From: Natrarchaeobaculum sulfurireducens
Lineage (GTDB): Archaea; Halobacteriota; Halobacteria; Halobacteriales; Natrialbaceae
Direction: 5' to 3'
Assembly (NCBI RefSeq): GCF_003430825.1
Contig: NZ_CP024045.1
Location: 37,048 to 101,047 of the forward strand
Length of the DNA stretch: 64,000 nt
The position numbers and the translations under genes were made by a program. Below, in pieces: positions 55,716 through 63,570 of this stretch (the first letter of the stretch is position 1; each line of letters starts with the position of its first letter). The notes below the pieces were generated by a model. That model was not told where the DNA came from. It worked only from the letters and a program-made list of their open reading frames with translations, and did no database searches.

Positions 55716-57224
55716 ATGGGAGAGGTCCAAATAGACAGACGAGACCTTCTCAAAGCCGGATCTTCTCTGAGCATCGTAACACTTGCGGGCTGCTCCGGGC
55801 AAGATACAAATCGCGAAGACAACGACTACCCCCCAGGGAATGAATCCGAAGATGCGGAAAACAACGTAGAAGAATCAAACGAAGAACCGTCCAAACCAGA
55901 ACCGCTGGCGGCAGAAGACTACACGCTTTCCGAGGAATATACCGTTGATGAATGGCACGGCACATTAGAATTGACCGAGGAACAGCCCCACTGGACTACA
56001 GAGATCGTACCTCCCGAACCAAAAGATAACAGTATTCGATACGGTGAATGCCACATTCTTGAATGCGAAATCGACACTTCCGATTCAATCCTTTCCGACG
56101 ACAAGGAAGCGAATCTTGCTCTGATCCCAGAAAATAGCAGAAGCGAATTTGAAGACTCACTCGAGCTCGAAAATTGCTGGGAGCCGCTTGGTATCGAGTT
56201 GAACTGTACAACAAATCCTGAGCAGTACGATAGAGATGGAGTGTCTGGAGACGTTGTAGAGATCGAGCCTGGAGACACCAAGTACGCACGTTATCTTCTC
56301 CCGAATAGAGATTTCTTACTGTCTATCGACGGTAGCAACGCTGTGGGCGGGAAATATGTGAGTACGGATCCGGATCGAAGCGTCTCCAAGATGGATATCA
56401 AGACAAAAGTCCGAGTATTGGATCACTCGTTTGAAACCGCTCAGTCAGAAACTGTTCAAGCCTTCCAAGGCTGGTTTTCAGAACAACCGGACTCGCCTGA
56501 ACAGACGATGAGTGATGCTCAAAAGTTTGCTCAGGAAGTTTGTGATTCGACCGGTGCCAATGAAATCAGTAGCGAGCCGGTGGAGGAGTTAGAAGACGAT
56601 ATTGATCAGGTGGAAAAATACGGAGAATTCATCGAAGGGGTTCTTCAACTTGCCAATAACCGCTATCAGACAGGTTTCCCAGTCGATATTGTAGACCGGT
56701 TCAATAGACTGGTGAAGTGGGGTTCTACGATGGTTCCGATTGTTGCTTCAGCAGCTGCGGTCGCAGAGAATGCGTGTGACCTGGCTCATGCTGATCTTGA
56801 TAGTAGCGAGGAGGAATCCGCTGAGAAAGTGGAGGCGTTCTTGTCCAGTGTTGCGGGTTTAGCGGTCCAGGTTATATTCTTGAAATGGGGTGTTGTCCGG
56901 CAGGTGTCTCGTGCAGTGATCAGACCTGCAGAAACCTTTGTACTCGGGTATATGCGTGAAATAGCCGGGCTAAGGTTGTTTGCATATTTGGTGAAGAACA
57001 TAGTTGTCAAAATCGATCAGGGGATTGTCCAAGCTGTCCGTGAATTTGCTCAACGGATTATTACAGAGGTAGGCGAGTTCATCACGGAAAGTGATCTTGG
57101 CGTGTTGGATGGACTATCTGAAGATGATGATAGCTGGGAGGATATGGCGTTTATAGAAAAGGAGGATTGTACTTGTGAAGATCTGAGGTCTACTAATGTC
57201 TGCATGAAGGAAATTTCTGTCTAG
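55716..57224 (+). CDS. Tat-exported lipoprotein of unknown function
   Basis: 502 aa. DRRDLLKAGSSLSIVTLAGC at residues 7-26 is a Tat signal with lipobox, so the protein is folded in the cytoplasm, exported and anchored outside. A Glu/Asn-rich linker follows to about residue 65. Then comes a beta-rich domain (about 70-250), then hydrophobic helices (about 340-430; MVPIVASAAAVAENACDL, VAGLAVQVIFLKWGVV) and a Cys-rich tail (EDCTCEDLR). The mix of signal, soluble part and hydrophobic segments with late cysteines is unusual and could suit a secreted toxin or adhesin; no family is recognised. Confidence 0.6.
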   Translation: MGEVQIDRRDLLKAGSSLSIVTLAGCSGQDTNREDNDYPPGNESEDAENNVEESNEEPSKPEPLAAEDYTLSEEYTVDEWHGTLELTEEQPHWTTEIVPPEPKDNSIRYGECHILECEIDTSDSILSDDKEANLALIPENSRSEFEDSLELENCWEPLGIELNCTTNPEQYDRDGVSGDVVEIEPGDTKYARYLLPNRDFLLSIDGSNAVGGKYVSTDPDRSVSKMDIKTKVRVLDHSFETAQSETVQAFQGWFSEQPDSPEQTMSDAQKFAQEVCDSTGANEISSEPVEELEDDIDQVEKYGEFIEGVLQLANNRYQTGFPVDIVDRFNRLVKWGSTMVPIVASAAAVAENACDLAHADLDSSEEESAEKVEAFLSSVAGLAVQVIFLKWGVVRQVSRAVIRPAETFVLGYMREIAGLRLFAYLVKNIVVKIDQGIVQAVREFAQRIITEVGEFITESDLGVLDGLSEDDDSWEDMAFIEKEDCTCEDLRSTNVCMKEISV

Positions 57225-57525
57225 ATCTGTTACTACTTGCCAGGATACTCGTTATTTAAGCCTTGTTCGAATCGTCAACTGGTGATAGGTTTCAGCAGGG
57301 CTGCTGATTACAGGGCGCGAATCGATTTCAGACGAAGATCGTGATTAGGGCTACTCGAATCGGCAGAGACGGAAAATGCCTGTCGAATTTTACTTTCAGT
57401 CCGAGGCCACCATCTTTGACTGTCCCTGTTGAATACGATACTAGGAACAGTACTCACCAGCAGGTATCGAACTGCCGAAGCAGTATCACAAGACCTATCC
57501 GCACCATAGCGGGAATACCCTAATC
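57225..57525. repeat. Gap with IS-end-like dispersed repeat, copy C
   Basis: 57259-57323 repeats the layout of copies A, B and D: AGCCTTGTTCGAATCGTCAA, a GGTGATAGG stretch, then a GCTGCTGATTACAGGGCGCG core. No gene is seen in the rest of the gap. Confidence 0.4.
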
Positions 57526-58146
57526 ATGACTCCTCCCACACCCGGCGCGAACAACCCATATAGTGAGGAGGAACCCTTTGCAGACGCGCTTCTACGCGGT
57601 ATTGAGCTTGCAATAGAGGACGTGTTCGACGATCCCGGTCGAAACATCACGCGAACGGAGCAAGAGAAGCTGTGCTACTTCGCGATTAAGGAGTTTGACC
57701 TCCCTATTACCTATAGTTGGTACCTTGCTGGCGCCTACACGAAGGTTGCCGGCGAGCCTGACAACGCCCCAGGCCGGATGACCACCAACACGGCTGGGAT
57801 TCGACGCGATCACGGGGAAAGCGAGGAAGTGCAACAGTATCGGGACTACTTCGCGTCCGAGGTTTTCTTCAACGATTACGACATACGGGAAGTTTGGTAT
57901 ACCGGGAAATTCGACTTCCTTCGCGACTTCTATCAGGAATGCGCTCCCGACGAGTACATCGACCTGTATCTCACGTCGACGGATATCCGAAAGCACCTCG
58001 AAACCTTGGATGAGACGATTGAGCAGGAAACAACGAATCATTCGCTGGCGGATTTCGGCGGAGGCTCACAGGGAGGACTGCTGTCTGAATCGGACGAACG
58101 AGGATGTACTCGGTGCCTCGGGGTTACTACGGATTTCGGAACCTGA
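57526..58146 (+). CDS. Hypothetical protein, 206 aa
   Basis: From ATG 57526. Residues about 15-150 form an alpha/helical domain (FADALLRGIELAIEDVF, LCYFAIKEFDLPITYSWYLA) that looks well conserved in character. The last 40 residues (GGGSQGGLLSESDERGC...) are of low complexity and may be a frameshifted tail caused by the nearby element. No family is recognised. Confidence 0.5.
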   Translation: MTPPTPGANNPYSEEEPFADALLRGIELAIEDVFDDPGRNITRTEQEKLCYFAIKEFDLPITYSWYLAGAYTKVAGEPDNAPGRMTTNTAGIRRDHGESEEVQQYRDYFASEVFFNDYDIREVWYTGKFDFLRDFYQECAPDEYIDLYLTSTDIRKHLETLDETIEQETTNHSLADFGGGSQGGLLSESDERGCTRCLGVTTDFGT

Positions 58147-58409
58147 GAGTGTTAGCGCTGCTAGCAGCGATTGAGTTTCTGTAGACGGTGCAAGGGCAAC
58201 GAAATCCTAACGTATTATTCATGCATATTCGACCGAATAGAAATCAATCACGGTACTGAACTGATACTCTGAGGGCGCAGGAGAAAGGGGTGTTCCGGCA
58301 GGAGCACCCCGACCCGGATGACATGCTCATCTCCGGCAGTGATCACACACTTAAGCCAAATGCGTCGCTCTCCATCCGCTATATCGACAAAAACCAATCC
58401 TTTCCCGGT

Positions 58410-60179
58410 TTATCCCGCCGATTGCTTCCGCTGGGCCTCCGATTCGAGGAATCGTGAGGCCCGCTTGAGATTTGTCCCGATAGCTTTCGCTATCGACGCG
58501 TTTTTCACCTTGATCGTCCCGGTGAACCGTGTTTTCTCCCCGTCCTGGTGATACACCTCATTGACCAACGACTCAGCCCCAGCGCGTAAGTTCAGAAACT
58601 CCTTCTCTGCCGGATCGTCCAACCGCTTGCGTCGGTGGGCGAGAGCTAATTTTCGCTCGTAGAAGCCGTAACTGTAGAACTCCTCTTTCTCCTTGACGAA
58701 ACAGGTCTCCTTGTGTGGACAGCCTTCACAGAACTCTTTGTCCATTCGTCCTGAGATACGACCACTCTCGGACATGTATCGCTGCTCGAATGGTTCGTGT
58801 CCGGCAGGACAGGCAACCATTCGATGCTCATCCCACTCTGCTTCTGCTAGCGACAACTTCTCGGCAGGCGGGGGCTGCCCCGTTAGTCCTGTGAAGTGCT
58901 GCGTGATCCCGTGATCACCGCAGCACGCCTCCACTTCTTTGTGCATGTAGCCGCCGTCGACGAGGAGATCAGTTAACCCGGTCTCTTCTGGCAATTCTGG
59001 GACGTCTTCGGCTAACAGGTCGCCATCGGCTGTATTGTTCGTGTCAACGCGAATCGTCGTGATCAGGCGAAACGGGTTTTCCGCATCACAGGTCTCGGCG
59101 ACGTTCGCTTTATACCCGCAGTACGACTCACCGCCCTTCCGGCGGTGAGTCGCGTCCACGTCATGCGGGTTTTGTATCGAACCGCTACTGATCTCCTCAG
59201 GTTTTTTCAGCCCAATGCGATCGTGCTCGGGACCGTCCTCGTCGGGCTGAGCTGGCTCATCGGTCGCCTGCTCGTGGCTTGGCTCACCGTCGCTGGATGT
59301 GAACGTTCTGAGTGGTTCCCATCCCGGTGACGGCGAGTCACCGGGATGGTCGTCATCCTCGTCTTCATCGTGCTCACGGTGATCATCTTCGAGATCAGGA
59401 ATGCGGTAGCACTGTTCGTCGAGGACTTGCTGGAGATGAGCAAAGCTCTCCAGTTCAGCGTAGTTTTCCTCCGCTTCGAACGCGTCGATTAACCAGACAG
59501 CGTGCTCGATGAGCGTTTCCATGGTCGACCCAACCTCACCTGGGTCCAGTTCATAGGACAGTTCCAGGTTCTCCGTGTCGGCGAATTCGTCTAGACCAGC
59601 CGGAAGTTCCTGGACGATCTCGTCAGGGAGATCGTCCAGGAAGTTGTGAACGACTTTAGCGATGAGGTCGATTCGAGAGAGTTGCTTGACGTTAGCCTCG
59701 ATAAACGTTGAATCCATCCGCTGGGTGCTGGCGTCAATCTCGAACTCGTCTTGGATGTAACTTCGGTGATCCTGGAAAACCTCGTGCAACAGGTCTCGAC
59801 CGGTTTCTTCCTCGTACTCCATCAACCGTCGGCGGAAATTCGTGAACGTCTTCGCACAGATATTGTCGCCGAGTGTTTCTTTACCCAGGGCGTTTCGGAC
59901 GCGAAAATCGAACAGATAGGCATGTTCGAGCTGCTTATCGGACAGTCCAAGCAGGTGCTTGATAATCTCCAGCGAAACCAACTCGTTGACTGGCTTGTTC
60001 GGACGGCTATACCCGCCATGGTATAGCCGTCCGAACGTTCTCTCATCTATCTGAGTGAAGACGTGTTCGTAAAAATGGGTAGACCAGTGATTTCGCAATT
60101 TCTTCTTCGGTCCAGTAGGAAGGTCTTTGACGGGCGAAAAGAGCTTCTCCTGCTGATGTTCGTAGTTTTCCCTAAACAC
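58410..60179 (-). CDS. IS1182-like transposase
   Basis: 589 aa. The N-terminus (NHWSTHFYEHVFTQIDERTF, VNELVSLEIIKHLLGLSDKQ) and IDASTQRMDSTFIEANVKQL near residues 148-167 are typical of IS1182-group DDE transposases. LLVDGGYMHKEVEACCGDHG near 405 gives the second D. CPHKETCFVKEKEEFYSY near 485 is a Cys pair insert. The last 60 residues contain the E region (RAGAESLVNEVYHQDG). Possible terminal segments are GAGGGCGCAG at 58271-58280 and its inverted match at 60302-60311. The gene is intact. Confidence 0.75.
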   Translation of the reverse strand: MFRENYEHQQEKLFSPVKDLPTGPKKKLRNHWSTHFYEHVFTQIDERTFGRLYHGGYSRPNKPVNELVSLEIIKHLLGLSDKQLEHAYLFDFRVRNALGKETLGDNICAKTFTNFRRRLMEYEEETGRDLLHEVFQDHRSYIQDEFEIDASTQRMDSTFIEANVKQLSRIDLIAKVVHNFLDDLPDEIVQELPAGLDEFADTENLELSYELDPGEVGSTMETLIEHAVWLIDAFEAEENYAELESFAHLQQVLDEQCYRIPDLEDDHREHDEDEDDDHPGDSPSPGWEPLRTFTSSDGEPSHEQATDEPAQPDEDGPEHDRIGLKKPEEISSGSIQNPHDVDATHRRKGGESYCGYKANVAETCDAENPFRLITTIRVDTNNTADGDLLAEDVPELPEETGLTDLLVDGGYMHKEVEACCGDHGITQHFTGLTGQPPPAEKLSLAEAEWDEHRMVACPAGHEPFEQRYMSESGRISGRMDKEFCEGCPHKETCFVKEKEEFYSYGFYERKLALAHRRKRLDDPAEKEFLNLRAGAESLVNEVYHQDGEKTRFTGTIKVKNASIAKAIGTNLKRASRFLESEAQRKQSAG

Positions 60180-60574
60180 ATTTTCACCCAGTTTAGCAAC
60201 TAATCGAGCTGAAGTAACGTATAGCTATCGCATATAATCTCGGTAAGTTTTTCAGTGCCTACCTGTGACCAATGAATCGTCAAAAGGGACTCCTTTTTAC
60301 TGCGCCCTCATACTCTGGATGCAGCACGTAACTCCTGTCAAATTCTAAGGGTCCTAGCAGAGCCTGCGTGAAGTATATTCAAATCAGACTCGACGATCCA
60401 GAGATTCACAGTGAGTTGTGACTTTCTAAGGTCAACAAACTCGTTCTCGTTGGTTTATCTGCCCCTGAAAGACTGCGGGGGCTCACGAGAGCTCTCACGG
60501 TGAATTATGGAAATAATCGAAAAACCAACGGAGTTGACAAACACAGTGGCGTTTCTTCACCGAGGTGTCGCCAG
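60180..60574. repeat. Gap with IS-end-like dispersed repeat, copy D
   Basis: 60302-60364 (minus strand) starts GGCTCTGCTAGGACCCTTAG and ends with a GTGCTGCATCCAGAGTATGA core. It is the fourth copy of the dispersed element and may be the right end of the IS1182-like element. Nothing else is seen in the gap. Confidence 0.4.
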
Positions 60575-60718
60575 ATGAGCAGAGGCGGTGAGTGTCGAGT
60601 ACCAACCTGCTCAGTACCTGCTCGCGATCGATCGGGATACGCCGGCCGCTTCTGTTCGAACAGGTGCGAGGTTCGGTACGACCACCTCCAAGCAGATGCG
60701 CGGGATGCCGCACGCTGA
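60575..60718 (+). CDS. Small zinc-finger protein (module copy 2, first gene)
   Basis: 47 aa from ATG 60575. ECRVPTCSVPARDRSGYAGR then FCSNRCEVRYDHL gives a four-cysteine finger followed by an acidic helix, the same layout as 46063-46218. It is followed after 18 bases by a second small gene. Confidence 0.6.
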   Translation: MSRGGECRVPTCSVPARDRSGYAGRFCSNRCEVRYDHLQADARDAAR

Positions 60719-60736
60719 ACGGGAGGAAGGTCACTG

Positions 60737-60937
60737 ATGCTCGAACAGCGCGATCACCGCGGTAAGCGGTTCACGATTGGTCACGAAGATGCTACCGACG
60801 AGATAGCCATCGAACGTTGTCAGCGAGCAGAGGCACTCGAACGACAGGCCCAGCACGAACTCTGTGAACTCGAACGTGCAAAAGCAGTTGCCGGTCCAGC
60901 TGGGAAACACCCCGAGGTTGAGGTACTCGAGCGATGA
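60737..60937 (+). CDS. Small charged protein (module copy 2, second gene)
   Basis: 66 aa from ATG 60737. MLEQRDHRGKRFTIGHEDAT resembles the start of the protein at 46215, then the protein becomes a charged helix (ALERQAQHELCELERAK). It overlaps the next start by 4 bases (ATGA), so the genes are coupled. Confidence 0.55.
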   Translation: MLEQRDHRGKRFTIGHEDATDEIAIERCQRAEALERQAQHELCELERAKAVAGPAGKHPEVEVLER

Positions 60938-61245
60938 CACCGAACGAACAAAATCAAGATCCACACGATGTCCCTGGATTCGATAGAGCACTTGGCATCG
61001 ATGACCCAGTTCCTGACGCTGAGTATGGGGATCAAGAATACCATCCAGAACAAGATGTCACAGATGCTGACCGAGGTCCCGTCGACAACCTTCACGAAGC
61101 GCTCCTCGATGTCCGGAATGATCTCCAACAACTCGATGAACACCTTCCAGAGCCGCTGTCGCTTACAGATTCGATCAGGGAAGTAAACGCTACTGCAGAG
61201 GCTTACGCACGGCTTGGATCCGACTATCACGATGATCTTAGTTGA
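60934..61245 (+). CDS. Acidic hypothetical protein, 103 aa
   Basis: Starts at ATG 60934 within the preceding stop. Very acidic, with a helix-rich C-terminal half (NLHEALLDVRNDLQQLDEHL). No family is recognised. It is the third gene of a tight three-gene unit. Confidence 0.5.
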   Translation: MTPNEQNQDPHDVPGFDRALGIDDPVPDAEYGDQEYHPEQDVTDADRGPVDNLHEALLDVRNDLQQLDEHLPEPLSLTDSIREVNATAEAYARLGSDYHDDLS

Positions 61246-61337
61246 TCCGTAGGTGTTGTTCGACCCCCTAAGAGAGATGTGGGGCGAGACAGCACGAGCA
61301 TCGCCTCGTAAGGTAGTTGAACGATGGTTATCTAGTG

Positions 61338-62141
61338 CTATTCCGTCGGGCGGACCGTTTCGTCATCATGTACGATCCGATCGAACTCCGCAAGATATGC
61401 AACCCGGTCTCGGACCTCAGCGACGTCTAGGTCCAGATCGGCAGCTAGTTCGTCGACGGTCATCGGAACGTCAAGCGCCTGGAGCACTTCGAGCCCACGG
61501 TAGTACCGCGTCGTTAGCTCCTGGACGCGGTCCTCGATTGGCGTGGTCACTCCGTACTGCTCCTCGAGGTCAACCAAGGCCTCGTTCACGAAGGTGGCGA
61601 ATTGGTCGTCGCCGAGCCGGTCGATCTGCGCTTCGAGTTCACCTCGGACGACGTCGTAGTCGAGACCAGTCTGCACGAGCATATTCATGTCTTCAATGTC
61701 GTCGTCCCGCCCTGCGACCGACTTGAACAGGAAGATATCCTCGTTCCTGACTAGGCGGACGGTCAGTTGATCCGTCGCGAGGAACGACTTGCTGCGTTCC
61801 CGCATTCCCTCAGTCAGCACGAGCTTGTTCGCGACCTGCTGATTGAAGATGTCGAGGCGGCACCTGTCAGCGTTCTCGACGCAGCTGGTCGCGCCCAGCG
61901 CCCGGTAATCGGCGTCCAGCGATTGTACCTCCGCATACCCGAGGCCCATTAGGACAGCCCACAGCTGGCCGTACGCGTCACTGTCAGCGACGACCAGATC
62001 GATATCCTTTGTCGCGCCCTTAAGATCGTGTAGCGACATCGCGCCCCCACCAATCAGATAGACCGTGAGCGGGTCAGATAATCCATCTGCGATTCGTTGG
62101 AACTCGTTCTCGATGTACTCGCGTCCGAACGTTGGTCTCAT
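61338..62141 (-). CDS. Nucleotidyltransferase-fold protein (AbiEii/DUF6036-like)
   Basis: 267 aa. VYLIGGGAMSLHDLKGATKD near residues 27-46 and DIDLVVAD right after form the GG...DxD nucleotidyltransferase site. RCRLDIFNQQVAN near 93 gives the third acidic residue. Residues about 210-260 form a small winged helix (MTVDELAADLDLDVAEVRDR). Proteins of this type act as toxins that transfer nucleotides to tRNA or proteins (AbiEii/MenT class). Its start overlaps the stop of the upstream regulator by 4 bases, as in two-gene toxin-antitoxin operons. Confidence 0.7.
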   Translation of the reverse strand: MRPTFGREYIENEFQRIADGLSDPLTVYLIGGGAMSLHDLKGATKDIDLVVADSDAYGQLWAVLMGLGYAEVQSLDADYRALGATSCVENADRCRLDIFNQQVANKLVLTEGMRERSKSFLATDQLTVRLVRNEDIFLFKSVAGRDDDIEDMNMLVQTGLDYDVVRGELEAQIDRLGDDQFATFVNEALVDLEEQYGVTTPIEDRVQELTTRYYRGLEVLQALDVPMTVDELAADLDLDVAEVRDRVAYLAEFDRIVHDDETVRPTE

Positions 62142-63064
62142 TGGGGTAGGTCCACCTCATAGTCAGCAGCTAGCTTCTGGAACTCGTCCCACTCGGGGAG
62201 GCGGTCGCTGTCGACTGCTCCCTGCGTCTCGAGATATCGGAGCAGGGTGTCGATTTCGTCATCGAGGCCGTATTTCGCGGCTTGCTCTCGGAGGTCGCTC
62301 TTGTCGATGTCGACGTGGCTGAGCAACAGGAGACAGTACGAGTGGTGACGGGACCCATCGTCGATCAGCAACGTGTGACAGCAGAGCTCCGCCGGCGAGA
62401 CGTCCTCTAGGTCCTCAGAGTAGAGGTAGTATCGGTGGTGGGTCAGCAGAAACTGGAGATCGAAGGCCGCGAACCGCGCAAGCCCGGTCTCGTGGAAGTT
62501 CTCTGCCTCGATCTCTATCTCGGTCTGGGAAAGAAATTCGTCGTAGTCCCTCCAGAGAATCGTCCCGTTCGGCGCAACCGATTCGAGACGCTGTCGATGC
62601 AGATGGTGCACAAGTTCGCGAGCAAACTTGTGCAGTCGGTCGAAGTCACCGTTGAAATGGTAGCGGCTGTCATCAGTGCCGACGAGGCCACGGTCGCGCA
62701 GCTGTTTGAGAATCCGGTTGACGGTGTTGCGATAGTTGCCGCTCCGTTCGGCGACGTCAGTAACGGTCCGTGGCTGGTCGAGGTAATACAGTACCTCGAG
62801 GGCTTTTCCCGTCAGTAACTCGGAAAAGTCGATATGAGAGTGCTGGCGGACGAGATCCTGGTATATTTCAACAGCCCGGGAATCTGAGGGTGTGACACAT
62901 TTACGGCGGCCGTCACGTTCCGTATAGACCAGCCTCTTCTCGACGAGATCTCCGACAGCACGGGAGAGGTAACTCTCGCTGTGGTCGAGCTTCGTCGCGA
63001 GCTCCGAGATCGTATCACCACGTTCGACGGTAGCGAGGACCTCGAGTTCGATTCGTCGCAGCAC
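62138..63064 (-). CDS. Winged-helix regulator, probable antitoxin of the nucleotidyltransferase
   Basis: 308 aa from GTG 63064. Two winged-helix units: about 5-60 (TISELATKLDHSESYLSRAV, KRLVYTERDGRRK) and about 85-145 (ALEVLYYLDQPRTVTDVAER, TVNRILKQLRDRGLV). The C-terminal half is alpha/beta. It should repress its own promoter and neutralise the partner. A TATA box ends 20 bases before the GTG, so the message is essentially leaderless. Confidence 0.7.
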   Translation of the reverse strand: MLRRIELEVLATVERGDTISELATKLDHSESYLSRAVGDLVEKRLVYTERDGRRKCVTPSDSRAVEIYQDLVRQHSHIDFSELLTGKALEVLYYLDQPRTVTDVAERSGNYRNTVNRILKQLRDRGLVGTDDSRYHFNGDFDRLHKFARELVHHLHRQRLESVAPNGTILWRDYDEFLSQTEIEIEAENFHETGLARFAAFDLQFLLTHHRYYLYSEDLEDVSPAELCCHTLLIDDGSRHHSYCLLLLSHVDIDKSDLREQAAKYGLDDEIDTLLRYLETQGAVDSDRLPEWDEFQKLAADYEVDLPQ

Positions 63065-63083
63065 GTTGTAACACAGTACGAAT

Positions 63084-63094
63084 TTTATATTTAA
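63084..63094 (-). promoter_or_regulatory. TATA-like box for the regulator-nucleotidyltransferase operon
   Basis: TTTAAATATAA on the minus strand lies 20-30 bases before the GTG at 63064, and supports that non-ATG start. Confidence 0.5.
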
Positions 63095-63154
63095 ACAAGT
63101 TTCGAGTAGTGTTACACCAGAGGGAGGATTGAAGGAGAACGGTCAAACACAGTC

Positions 63155-63195
63155 TTAACCAACAATACTATGTCAGCAACGTTTTTGTTGGTTAA
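63155..63195. repeat. TTAACCAACAA inverted repeat before the 107-aa gene
   Basis: An 11-bp perfect inverted repeat, TTAACCAACAA (63155-63165) and TTGTTGGTTAA (63185-63195), ends 16 bases before the ATG at 63212. An almost identical pair lies after the gene at 63661-63703. Confidence 0.65.
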
Positions 63196-63211
63196 CACGG
63201 ATTGAGTTGCC

Positions 63212-63535
63212 ATGTCCTACGAGCCACCGACACCCCCACAGGAACTTCCCGCCGACGTCGTCGATACACTTGACCACTACTCGCCTGAACTCCTTCGGCA
63301 CGTCGCCAGGTACACTAAGGATCTTGCGGAATACCGCGAGCGAGAGGCACGACTAGCGGAAAACGAAGGGGACAACCAGATCGAGGAGGAACCAGAGGAC
63401 CTTCCAGATGACGTCCCGTCGAAGGCCACGATCACAGTGAAGGAGATTAACGACAACCGCTACTACTATTGGCAGTGGCGGGATGGAGAAAAGATACGCT
63501 CAAAATACAAAGGCCCAGTTGATCCGGAAAAATAG
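63212..63535 (+). CDS. DUF6788-like small protein between matching inverted repeats, 107 aa
   Basis: From ATG 63212. The first half is helical (ELLRHVARYTKDLAEYRERE). An acidic linker follows. The C-terminus (ATITVKEINDNRYYYWQWRD, then GEKIRSKYKGPV) is a small beta hairpin domain typical of DUF6788-like proteins that are common on haloarchaeal plasmids and viruses near replication origins. Matching inverted repeats lie on both sides, which suggests either autoregulation or a small mobile/replication cassette. Confidence 0.6.
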   Translation: MSYEPPTPPQELPADVVDTLDHYSPELLRHVARYTKDLAEYREREARLAENEGDNQIEEEPEDLPDDVPSKATITVKEINDNRYYYWQWRDGEKIRSKYKGPVDPEK

Positions 63536-63570
63536 TCCTCGTTGAGGTCGGTTGGTCGGGGAGACATCGA

